Part shown: one piece after another, positions 1-5,594 of the stretch
Position numbering within the stretch: the first letter of the stretch is position 1
Layout: each line of letters opens with the position of its first letter
Assembly: GCA_019689695.1 (NCBI GenBank)
Contig: JADGHA010000282.1
Location: 1-6,030, forward strand
DNA length: 6,030 nt
From: Micromonosporaceae bacterium
Lineage (GTDB): Bacteria; Actinomycetota; Actinomycetes; Mycobacteriales; Micromonosporaceae
Direction of reading: 5' to 3'
Notes under the pieces: generated by a model
Database searches by the model: none
What the model was told of the DNA's origin: nothing
Seen by the model: the letters and a program-made list of their open reading frames with translations, nothing else
Made by a program: the position numbers and the translations under genes

Positions 1-63
1 CCATCGGCCCCCGCCGGGGCGGGCGCGGGCGCCCGGTGCGGGGTGGGGCGCGGGCGCCGATGG
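1..63 (-). terminator. GC-rich inverted repeats after the phospholipase gene
   Basis: The octamer CCATCGGC at 1-8 is repeated inverted as GCCGATGG at 56-63. The sequence between them is almost pure G+C and folds further, for example GGGCG at 21-25 against CGCCC at 30-34. The structure begins 4 bases beyond the phospholipase stop codon. There is no T-tract, which is common for actinobacterial terminators. The outer arm touches the window edge, so its full extent is unknown. A terminator is inferred from position and folding only. Confidence 0.45.
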
Positions 64-67
64 CCGG

Positions 68-601
68 TCAGCCGACGAGCGCGGTCGCCCGGTCCAGGTC
101 GGCCCGGGTGACGATCACCGAGCCGAACGCCTTCACCGCCTGGTAGTACGTCCAGGCGAGCGAGTAGCAGGCGGGGCGCACCACCGCGGAGTAGGTGGCG
201 CACTTGCGCTTGAGATCTTCGTAGAACGCGCTGTCCAACCGGGACTTGTTCGCGGAGAACTGGTTGACCGCCTTGTAGTTGCGGTAGCCGAAGTCGTGAC
301 GGGCGCAGGAGAGCCGGAAGTCGAAGCCGAGCGGGTTGTCGGGGCTGCTGGAGCAGTAGTCGGTGGACCAGTCGAAGCCGTACTCCGCCCAGGCACCTTG
401 GTTGGCGCGGGCGGCGAGCCAGGCGTTCTGACTGGCGGCGCTGGTCTGGGTCCAGCTGGACAGGACGGCGAGCTTCTGCGCGGTGGTGACCGCGGCGGCC
501 GGTTCGGCGAGGCCGAGCACCAGCCCGAGCGTGCCGAGGGTCGCGGTGACGGCGGTGACGAGCAGGGTCCGTAGCCGAGTCAAGGTGGATAGCACCTCCA
601 T
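68..601 (-). CDS. secreted phospholipase A2 (prokaryotic/fungal-type)
   Basis: A 177-residue exported enzyme expected to hydrolyse the sn-2 ester of phospholipids with calcium. Residues 9-37 form a signal peptide: RLR, a long hydrophobic stretch and an AAA cleavage site near 37/38. The mature domain has the family signature CARHDFGYRNY, with the catalytic His102-Asp103 pair. The spacing fits the Streptomyces violaceoruber enzyme as I remember it (Asp43, His64, Asp65, Asp85; disulfides 45-61 and 96-107). A constant offset of 38 gives Asp81, His102, Asp103, Asp123 and Cys83-Cys99, Cys134-Cys145, all present. About 17 residues follow the usual C-terminus. The start is uncertain. ATG at 601 has only a weak ribosome binding site, while TTG at 583 lies 9 bases after GGAGGTG (599-593) and would give a more typical signal peptide starting MTRLR. 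The gene follows the glycoside hydrolase by 53 bases on the same strand, so co-transcription is possible. Its membrane or nutritional role is not shown by the sequence. Confidence 0.93.
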   Translation of the reverse strand: MEVLSTLTRLRTLLVTAVTATLGTLGLVLGLAEPAAAVTTAQKLAVLSSWTQTSAASQNAWLAARANQGAWAEYGFDWSTDYCSSSPDNPLGFDFRLSCARHDFGYRNYKAVNQFSANKSRLDSAFYEDLKRKCATYSAVVRPACYSLAWTYYQAVKAFGSVIVTRADLDRATALVG

Positions 602-658
602 CCCTGGGAACCCTTGTGGGGTACTCCAGTGTGGAGGTGACTAACCTAAAGTTGTCAA
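602..658 (-). promoter_or_regulatory. upstream region of the phospholipase gene: -35-like TTGACA and iron-box-like half site
   Basis: On the minus strand a perfect TTGACA (658-653) overlaps the stop codon of the upstream hydrolase, but no good -10 hexamer lies 16-18 bases downstream. Next to it, TTAGGTTAG (649-641) matches exactly one half of the DtxR/IdeR iron-box consensus TTAGGTTAGGCTAACCTAA. The other half is poorly kept, giving about 12 of 19 positions. A separate promoter for the phospholipase is plausible. Iron control is only a possibility. Confidence 0.28.
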
Positions 659-2307
659 TACGTTACGTACCGTGGTGGGCTCGGGGGGCTCTCGTTCCAC
701 AGCCGGTCGACGGCGGTCACGAAGTACGTGTACCGCTTGCCGGGCTCGGCGGTGGTGTCCACGAAGGTCTGCTTCCCGCCGCCGGTGGCCCGCACGGTGG
801 CGAGAAGGTGGCTGGCGTCGGCAAAGCCGCAGGCGCCCGGGACCAGGTCGAGGCCGTCGAAGCGGTAGACCGCGTACGACGCGGCCCGGCCGAATGGGCC
901 CACCCCGTCAGCGGTCGGGCGCCAGGTGAGGGTGGTCGCGCCGGACGCGTCGCGGTGAGCGCCGGTGATGACCGGGAACATGAGCGGTTTCGCCGGCAGG
1001 TGGGGCATGGCCGGCACCAGCGCCGGGCGGGAGTAGTGCTCGGCGGCGTAGATGTCCGTGGCGCCGAGCCGGTTCGCCTTCACGTCCTTGGCCGAGAAGT
1101 GCACGTTCCCGGAGACCAGGTAGTCCTGGTTGAAGGTCAGGTGCCGGCTCATCTCGGCCGGGTCGAACCAGGCCGCCGGCTGGCCCGCCGCGGCGATCTT
1201 GTAGTCGGCCTGCCCGATGTAGAGCTGCACCCGGGTGCCGGCGACCACGTCGGACCACCAGGGCACCAGCTTGGCGTAGTCCGCCACGGTGAACCCGATG
1301 TTCCAGTAGACCTGCGGCACGATGTAGTCGATCCACTCCTGCTTGACCCACTTGCGGGTGTCCGCAAAGTTCGCCTCGTAGGACTGGGTGCCGTTGGTGT
1401 CCGAGCCGAGCGGGTCGCTGGACTTGTTCCGCCAGATGCCGAACGGGCTGATGCCGAACTTCACCCACGGCTTGACCGCTTTGATCTTCTGGCTCATCTC
1501 CTGCACCAGCAGGTCGATGTTGTGTCGCCGCCAGTCCGCCTTGGTGGCGAAGCCGGCTCCGTACTGCGCGTACGTGGCGTCGTCGGGGAAGTCCTGACCG
1601 GCCGCCGGGTACGGGTAGAAGTAGTCGTCGAAGTGGACCGCGTCGATGTCGTACCGCTCGACCGCGTCCAGGATGGCAGTCTCGACGAACTGCCTCACCT
1701 CAGGGATGCCCGGGTTGTAGTAGAGCCGGCTGCCGGGCGCGTTGACCGGGTAGGCGACCACCCAGTCCGGGTGCTGCCTGACCGGGTGGTTGGGCGCGAG
1801 CTTGTCGATGTCGGGGCCGGCACCGTCCGGCATGGACACCCGGTACGGGTTGAACCACGCGTGGAATTCCAGGTTGCGCCGGTGCGCCTCGTCGACCAGG
1901 AAGGCCAGCGGATCCCAACCCGGATCTTGGCCGCGCGTGCCGGTCAGGTACTCCGACCACGGCTCGTACCGCGACGGCCAGAACGCGTCCGCGGTGGGGC
2001 GCACCTGCACGATGACCGCGTTGTGGTTGAGGCGCTGGGCCAGGTCGAGCCAGGCCCGGTACTCCTGCTTCTGCGCCTCGATGCGATCGGGCGACGTCCA
2101 GGACGCCTTGCTCGGCCAGTCGATGTTCGTGACGCTGGCGATCCACATCGCCCGGAGCTGCCGCTTGGGCGTCGCCGGGTTGGTCAGGCAGGCGCCGCCG
2201 GTGGCGGCGGCGCGGTCCGCGGGGGCGGCGGTCGCCGGTGCGCCGGCGACGGTCAGGGTGGTGGCGAGGACGACGAGCGTCGCGAGCAGGCGGGCGTACG
2301 CGGTCAT
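655..2307 (-). CDS. secreted GHL10/DUF187-family glycoside hydrolase with C-terminal FN3-like module
   Basis: A 550-residue exported protein. Residues 5-28 are a signal peptide (ARLLATLVVLATTLTVAG, then ATAA). The catalytic barrel spans roughly 48-360 and has family landmarks: RAMWIASVTNIDWPSK at 52-67, VQVRPTADAFWPS at 100-112, FHAWFNPYR at 148-156, YYNPGIPEVRQF at 196-207, DAVHFDDYFYP at 222-232 and VPQVYWNIGF at 330-339. The FDD acidic pair (227-228) is a candidate active-site element. Residues about 441-550 form a beta-rich fibronectin-III-like module (TLTWRP, SYAVYRF, YTYFVTAVD). The family includes Bacillus YngK and E. coli YddW/DigH. DigH is reported to cut peptidoglycan glycan strands stripped of stem peptides, so a cell-wall substrate is a fair guess. 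The start is the only ATG before an in-frame stop about 15 bases upstream and has no clear Shine-Dalgarno sequence. It lies downstream of korB on the same strand, 172 bases away, and looks like an independent transcription unit. Confidence 0.9.
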   Translation of the reverse strand: MTAYARLLATLVVLATTLTVAGAPATAAPADRAAATGGACLTNPATPKRQLRAMWIASVTNIDWPSKASWTSPDRIEAQKQEYRAWLDLAQRLNHNAVIVQVRPTADAFWPSRYEPWSEYLTGTRGQDPGWDPLAFLVDEAHRRNLEFHAWFNPYRVSMPDGAGPDIDKLAPNHPVRQHPDWVVAYPVNAPGSRLYYNPGIPEVRQFVETAILDAVERYDIDAVHFDDYFYPYPAAGQDFPDDATYAQYGAGFATKADWRRHNIDLLVQEMSQKIKAVKPWVKFGISPFGIWRNKSSDPLGSDTNGTQSYEANFADTRKWVKQEWIDYIVPQVYWNIGFTVADYAKLVPWWSDVVAGTRVQLYIGQADYKIAAAGQPAAWFDPAEMSRHLTFNQDYLVSGNVHFSAKDVKANRLGATDIYAAEHYSRPALVPAMPHLPAKPLMFPVITGAHRDASGATTLTWRPTADGVGPFGRAASYAVYRFDGLDLVPGACGFADASHLLATVRATGGGKQTFVDTTAEPGKRYTYFVTAVDRLWNESPPSPPRYVTY

Positions 2308-2308
2308 G

Positions 2309-2324
2309 GGAGAAAACTTTCACC
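2309..2324. promoter_or_regulatory. imperfect palindrome abutting the hydrolase start codon
   Basis: GGAGAAAACTTTCACC reads as GG-A-GAAA-AC-TTTC-A-CC, a dyad broken only at its centre and at one pair. It lies 1 base before the ATG at 2307, where a ribosome binding site would be expected. Its A/T-rich core stands out from the surrounding G+C. Operators of the GAAA-n-TTTC type are known near actinomycete polysaccharide-degrading genes, so a repressor site is possible. The spacing here (two central bases) differs from the odd-spaced version I recall. Confidence 0.25.
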
Positions 2325-2406
2325 AAGTACGCCCGGAGCGCAAGTAGTCTTCCTACGCCGCTTTCCGCGGACCACGGGCACCGCGGCTGCCGGCTACCGA
2401 CCCACA

Positions 2407-2420
2407 GGGGAACCTTCCCC
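2407..2420. terminator. second hairpin in the korB-hydrolase spacer
   Basis: GGGGAA at 2407-2412 is followed by CC and then TTCCCC at 2415-2420. This is a perfect inverted repeat that would fold with about five pairs and a four-base loop. It overlaps a second palindrome, TCCCCGGGGA (2416-2425), so two alternative folds compete. It lies beyond the stronger hairpin at 2437-2454 as seen from korB, and may back up termination or belong to the hydrolase upstream region. Confidence 0.3.
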
Positions 2421-2436
2421 GGGGAGTAGGGCAGCA

Positions 2437-2454
2437 GCCACCGCCGACGGTGGC
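2437..2454 (-). terminator. candidate terminator of the korAB transcript
   Basis: GCCACCG (2437-2443), loop CCGA (2444-2447) and CGGTGGC (2448-2454) make a perfect seven-pair stem with a four-base loop. It begins 25 bases after the korB stop codon at 2480-2482. No T-tract follows, as is usual in high-GC actinomycetes. Position and a perfect stem make termination of korAB the simplest reading. Confidence 0.5.
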
Positions 2455-2479
2455 CGCCAAGCCCGCAGGGTCGTCCAGC

Positions 2480-3544
2480 CTAGAGGATGGTCCAGGTGTC
2501 GCCGGAGTTGAGCAGCTGCTCCAGCTCCTGCTCAGGGGTGCCGGAGACCTTCGCCTTCGCCGTGTCGAGCTGCGTCTTCACCAGCTCGTCGTAGGACGGG
2601 CGCTGGACCGACCGGAACACGCCGATCGGCGTGTAGCGCAGGTCGGCCTCGGGCAGCCGGGACAGCGCGAACGCGTACGCCGGCTCCGGAACCGTGGCGT
2701 CGTGCACCACGATCTCCTCCGGCGCCACCGAGGCCGTCTCGCGCACCTCGAGGCCGAACCCGCCGGGTGGGTGTACGACACACCACTGCCCGTCCGCCCC
2801 GAAGGTGAGCGGCTGGCCGTGTTCCAGGCGGATCATGTAGTCGTCGCGAGTCTGCGGCTCCTTCAACGTGTCGAACGCGCCGTCGTTGAAGATGTTGCAG
2901 TTCTGGTAGATCTCGATGAACGCGGAGCCGTTGTGCTCGGCCGCCGCCCGCAGCACCGACTGCAGGTGCTTGCGGTCGGAATCGATGGTGCGGGCGACGA
3001 ACGTGGCGTCCGCGCCGAGCGCGAGCGACAGCGGGTTGAACGGCGAGTCGGCCGACCCCATGGGCGTGGACTTGGTGACCTTGCCCAGCTCGCTGGTGGG
3101 CGAGTACTGGCCCTTGGTCAGGCCGTAGATGCGGTTGTTGAACAGCAGGATCTTCAGGTTCACGTTGCGCCGCAGCGCGTGGATCAGGTGGTTGCCGCCG
3201 ATGGAGAGCGCGTCGCCGTCGCCGGTGATCACCCAGACGGAAAGGTCGGGGCGGCTGACCGACAGGCCGGTGGCGATCGCCGGCGCCCGCCCGTGGATGG
3301 AGTGCATCCCGTACGTGTTCATGTAGTAGGGGAAGCGCGACGAGCAGCCGATCCCGGAGATGAACACGATGCGTTCCCGCGGGATACCCAGCTCGGGCAT
3401 GAAGGACTGCAGGGCGGCGAGGATCGCATAGTCACCGCAGCCCGGGCACCAGCGGACCTCCTGGTCGGTCTTGAAGTCCTTGGCGGTCAGCTTCAACGCC
3501 ACGGGCGCCGCGGGCGCGGTGCCGGCGGGATTCTTCTCAGGCAT
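2480..3544 (-). CDS. korB: 2-oxoglutarate:ferredoxin oxidoreductase, beta subunit
   Basis: A 354-residue subunit that holds thiamine diphosphate and a [4Fe-4S] cluster. With KorA it catalyses 2-oxoglutarate + CoA + oxidised ferredoxin to succinyl-CoA + CO2 + reduced ferredoxin in the cytoplasm. WCPGCGDY (32-39) supplies Cys33 and Cys36, IGCSSR supplies Cys67 and QNCNIFNDG supplies Cys216, which are the four cluster cysteines expected in this family. The thiamine diphosphate/Mg site is GDGDALSIGGNH (108-119) with NNRIYGLTKGQ (136-146). The C-terminal third (about 235-354) is the usual actinobacterial extension. No eight-iron ferredoxin domain is present, so a separate ferredoxin must carry the electrons. 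The ATG overlaps the last codons of korA by 8 bases (ATGCCTGA), which suggests translational coupling and equal expression. The 2-oxoglutarate specificity follows from the close fit to actinobacterial KorB. Another 2-oxoacid, such as pyruvate, cannot be excluded from sequence alone. Confidence 0.95.
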   Translation of the reverse strand: MPEKNPAGTAPAAPVALKLTAKDFKTDQEVRWCPGCGDYAILAALQSFMPELGIPRERIVFISGIGCSSRFPYYMNTYGMHSIHGRAPAIATGLSVSRPDLSVWVITGDGDALSIGGNHLIHALRRNVNLKILLFNNRIYGLTKGQYSPTSELGKVTKSTPMGSADSPFNPLSLALGADATFVARTIDSDRKHLQSVLRAAAEHNGSAFIEIYQNCNIFNDGAFDTLKEPQTRDDYMIRLEHGQPLTFGADGQWCVVHPPGGFGLEVRETASVAPEEIVVHDATVPEPAYAFALSRLPEADLRYTPIGVFRSVQRPSYDELVKTQLDTAKAKVSGTPEQELEQLLNSGDTWTIL

Positions 3545-5381
3545 TCTTGATGACTTCTTCCAACATCGTCTCCAGCTCCGCCGCGGTGAACGGCAGGCCG
3601 CGGACCTGGTTGTACGGGATCGCGTCGACGAGGTAGCGGGCCCGCACGACGTGCGCCAGCTGGCCCAGGTTCATCTCCGGGATGACCACCTTGTCGTACC
3701 GGCGGAGCACCTCGCCGAGGTTGGCCGGCATCGGGTTGAGGTGCCGCAGGTGCGCCTGGGCGACCGGCAGGCCGCGCTGGCGCAGCGCCCGGCAGGCGGC
3801 GCCGATCGGGCCGTACGTCGAACCCCAGCCCAGGACCAGCACGCGGGTCCCGCTGTCCGGGTCGTCGACCTCGACATCGGGCACCTCGATCGCCTCGATC
3901 CGGGCCGCCCGGGTCCGCACCATGAAATCGTGGTTGGCCGGGTCGTACGAGATGTCGCCGGTCTTGTCCGCCTTCTCCAGGCCGCCGATGCGGTGCTCCA
4001 GGCCGGGGGTGCCCGGGATGGCCCACGGCCGGGCCAGCGTCTGCGGGTCGCGCAGGTACGGCAGGAACCGCCCGTCCGGCCCGTTCGGCGCGGTGGCGAA
4101 CGGCACCCGCAGGTCGGGCAGCTCGTCCACGGACGGCAGCAACCACGGCTCGGAGCCGTTGGCCACGTACCCGTCGGAGAGCAGGATCACCGGGGTGCGG
4201 TAGGTCAGCGCGATGCGGGCCGCCTCCAGCACCGCGTAGAAGCAGTCCGCGGGCGAGCACGGCGCGACCACCGCGACCGGCGCTTCGCCGTGCCGGCCGA
4301 ACAGGGCCATGTTCAGGTCGGCCTGCTCGGTCTTGGTCGGCATGCCGGTGGACGGCCCGGCGCGCTGCACGTCCACCACGACCAGGGGCAGCTCCAGCGC
4401 CACCGCCAGGGAGATGGTCTCGCCCTTGAGCGCCACCCCCGGGCCGCTGGTGGTGGTCACGCCGAGGGCGCCGCCGTACGAGGCGCCGAGCGCCGCACCG
4501 GCGGCGGCGATCTCGTCCTCGGCCTGCATGGTGGTGATGCCGAACCGCTTGTGCTTGCTCAGCTCGTGCAGGATGTCCGAGGCCGGGGTGATCGGGTAGG
4601 CGCCGAGGAACACCGGCAGCCCGGACCGGACGCCGGCGGCCACGATGCCCAACGCCAGCGCCATGTTGCCGGTGATGTTGCGGTAGGTGCCCGGCTGCAT
4701 CTTGGCCGGCCGGACCTCGTACCGGACGGCGAAGTCCTCAGTGGTCTCGCCGAAGTTCCAGCCGGCCTTGAACGCCGCGATGTTCGCCGCGACCAGCTCC
4801 GGCCGGGCGGCGAACTTGCGCTCCAGGAACGTGAGGGTCGACTCGTACGGGCGGGAGTACAGCCAGGAGAGCAGGCCGAGGGCGAACATGTTCTTGGCCC
4901 GCTCGGCGTCCTTCTTCGAGATGTCGTGTGACTCCAGCGCCCGCACCGTCATCGAGGTCAGCGCCACCGGGTGCACGGCGTACCCGTCCAGCGAGCCGTC
5001 CTCCAGCGGGTTCGCCTCGTACCCGACCCGGGCCAGGTTGCGCTTGGTGAACTCGTCGGTGTTGACGATGATGTCGGCGCCGCGCGGCAGCTCCGGGAGG
5101 TTCGCCTTCAGCGCGGCCGGGTTCATGGCCACCAGCACGTTGGGCGCGTCGCCGGGGGTGAGGATGTCGTAGTCGGCGAAGTGGACCTGGAAGCTGGAGA
5201 CCCCGGGCAGGGTGCCGGCAGGGGCCCGGATCTCGGCGGGGAAGTTGGGTAGCGTGGAGATGTCGTTCCCGAGCTGCGCGGTCTCCGATGTGAACCGGTC
5301 GCCGGTGAGCTGCATGCCGTCGCCGGAGTCGCCGGCGAAGCGGATGACCACCCGATCCAGCTGCCGGACCTGCTTGGCCAC
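3537..5381 (-). CDS. korA: 2-oxoglutarate:ferredoxin oxidoreductase, alpha subunit (gamma-alpha fusion)
   Basis: A 614-residue partner of KorB. Residues about 10-190 are the gamma-type domain (RFAGDSGDGMQLTGDRF at 14-30; NFPAEIRAPAG at 46-56). Residues about 235-430 are the pyrimidine-binding thiamine diphosphate domain (GAYPITPASDILHEL at 260-274; QAEDEIAAAGAALGA at 286-300; TTSGPG at 310-315; AGPSTGMPTKTEQADL at 341-356). The C-terminal region (about 510-614) is the transketolase-C-like, CoA-side domain. This gamma-alpha order is normal for the two-subunit Kor enzymes of aerobic actinobacteria, including Mycobacterium tuberculosis KorA. The start is GTG at 5381, fixed by a perfect AAGGAGGT at 5397-5390 with an 8-base gap. 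It is the first gene of the korAB unit and is transcribed away from nuoA, with 213 bases between the two start codons. The paralogue question (2-oxoglutarate or another 2-oxoacid) is as for KorB. Confidence 0.95.
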   Translation of the reverse strand: MAKQVRQLDRVVIRFAGDSGDGMQLTGDRFTSETAQLGNDISTLPNFPAEIRAPAGTLPGVSSFQVHFADYDILTPGDAPNVLVAMNPAALKANLPELPRGADIIVNTDEFTKRNLARVGYEANPLEDGSLDGYAVHPVALTSMTVRALESHDISKKDAERAKNMFALGLLSWLYSRPYESTLTFLERKFAARPELVAANIAAFKAGWNFGETTEDFAVRYEVRPAKMQPGTYRNITGNMALALGIVAAGVRSGLPVFLGAYPITPASDILHELSKHKRFGITTMQAEDEIAAAGAALGASYGGALGVTTTSGPGVALKGETISLAVALELPLVVVDVQRAGPSTGMPTKTEQADLNMALFGRHGEAPVAVVAPCSPADCFYAVLEAARIALTYRTPVILLSDGYVANGSEPWLLPSVDELPDLRVPFATAPNGPDGRFLPYLRDPQTLARPWAIPGTPGLEHRIGGLEKADKTGDISYDPANHDFMVRTRAARIEAIEVPDVEVDDPDSGTRVLVLGWGSTYGPIGAACRALRQRGLPVAQAHLRHLNPMPANLGEVLRRYDKVVIPEMNLGQLAHVVRARYLVDAIPYNQVRGLPFTAAELETMLEEVIKNA

Positions 5382-5389
5382 CTGAACTG

Positions 5390-5397
5390 ACCTCCTT
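5390..5397 (-). promoter_or_regulatory. perfect Shine-Dalgarno sequence for korA
   Basis: AAGGAGGT on the minus strand fully matches the 16S rRNA 3' end. It lies 8 bases before the GTG at 5381, which settles the korA start despite the non-ATG codon. It is the strongest ribosome binding site seen in the window. Confidence 0.85.
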
Positions 5398-5401
5398 GCG
5401 G

Positions 5402-5419
5402 GTGCGGCCGGGGCCGCAC
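5402..5419. repeat. perfect inverted repeat next to the korA ribosome binding site
   Basis: GTGCGGCC (5402-5409) and GGCCGCAC (5412-5419) are exact inverted copies separated by GG. In korA mRNA they would form a seven-pair G+C stem with a four-base loop, ending only 4 bases before the Shine-Dalgarno sequence. The arm recurs nearby: GTGCG at 5433-5437 against CGCAC at 5448-5452, with a 10-base loop. It could be an RNA hairpin affecting translation or stability, or a DNA operator. The sequence does not decide between these. Confidence 0.5.
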
Positions 5420-5473
5420 GATCTGCGAGCCGGTGCGGGAGAATGGTCGCACGTCAATGGTCCCGCCCGCTGT

Positions 5474-5531
5474 GGTGTGGTACACCTCGAGCCTACGTCG
5501 AAGTGGCCCGGCTGCCTGTCACCGGTGCGAC
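5474..5531. promoter_or_regulatory. palindromes in the korA-nuoA divergent region
   Basis: GGTGT (5474-5478) and ACACC (5482-5486) flank a three-base centre. CACCGGTG (5520-5527) is a perfect eight-base palindrome inside the longer near-dyad GTCACCGGTGCGAC (5518-5531). Both lie between the two divergent genes, where shared operators are often found. No regulator family is recognised. Short palindromes arise easily at this base composition, so the support is weak. Confidence 0.25.
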
Positions 5532-5544
5532 GAGCGGATCACAT

Positions 5545-5574
5545 TTTTCAGCACTTTCAACTACTGACTACGTT
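5545..5574 (+). promoter_or_regulatory. candidate nuoA promoter
   Basis: An A/T-rich island at about 5540-5580 stands out from its GC-rich surroundings. It contains a weak -35 TTTTCA (5545-5550), an 18-base gap and a -10-like TACGTT (5569-5574) that fits the TAnnnT pattern of vegetative actinomycete promoters. Transcription would begin near 5581, leaving a leader of only about 14 bases before ATG 5595. No equally good promoter was found for korA on the other strand. Confidence 0.4.
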
Positions 5575-5594
5575 TTCCCTGAGCCGGCCGGTTC

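Noticed and set aside
2191..2209. Strong hairpin CGCCGCC-GGT-GGCGGCG inside the start of the hydrolase gene
   Set aside because: It lies in the Ala/Gly-rich stretch after the signal peptide and is explained by GCC/GGC codon repetition.
616..2511. A 631-codon open frame on the plus strand opposite the glycoside hydrolase
   Set aside because: It is antisense to a gene with clear family motifs. Its translation is dominated by Arg, Gly, Val and Asp with no recognisable domain, which is typical of GC-rich shadow frames.
2450..3550. A 366-codon open frame on the plus strand opposite korB
   Set aside because: It is a shadow of korB for the same reasons.
3471..4931. A 486-codon open frame on the plus strand opposite korA
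   Set aside because: It is a compositional shadow of korA, whose domains are intact on the other strand. It has no domain or ribosome binding site of its own.
5560..5571. Direct repeat ACTAC-TG-ACTAC
   Set aside because: Two five-base copies are too short to mean much, and they overlap the candidate -10 region.
5539..5575. A Rex or CRP-type operator before nuoA (TCACA and TTTCA elements)
   Set aside because: The second half-sites do not match. Only 1 of 5 bases fits the CRP partner arm, and no TGTGA-n-TCACA arrangement can be made.
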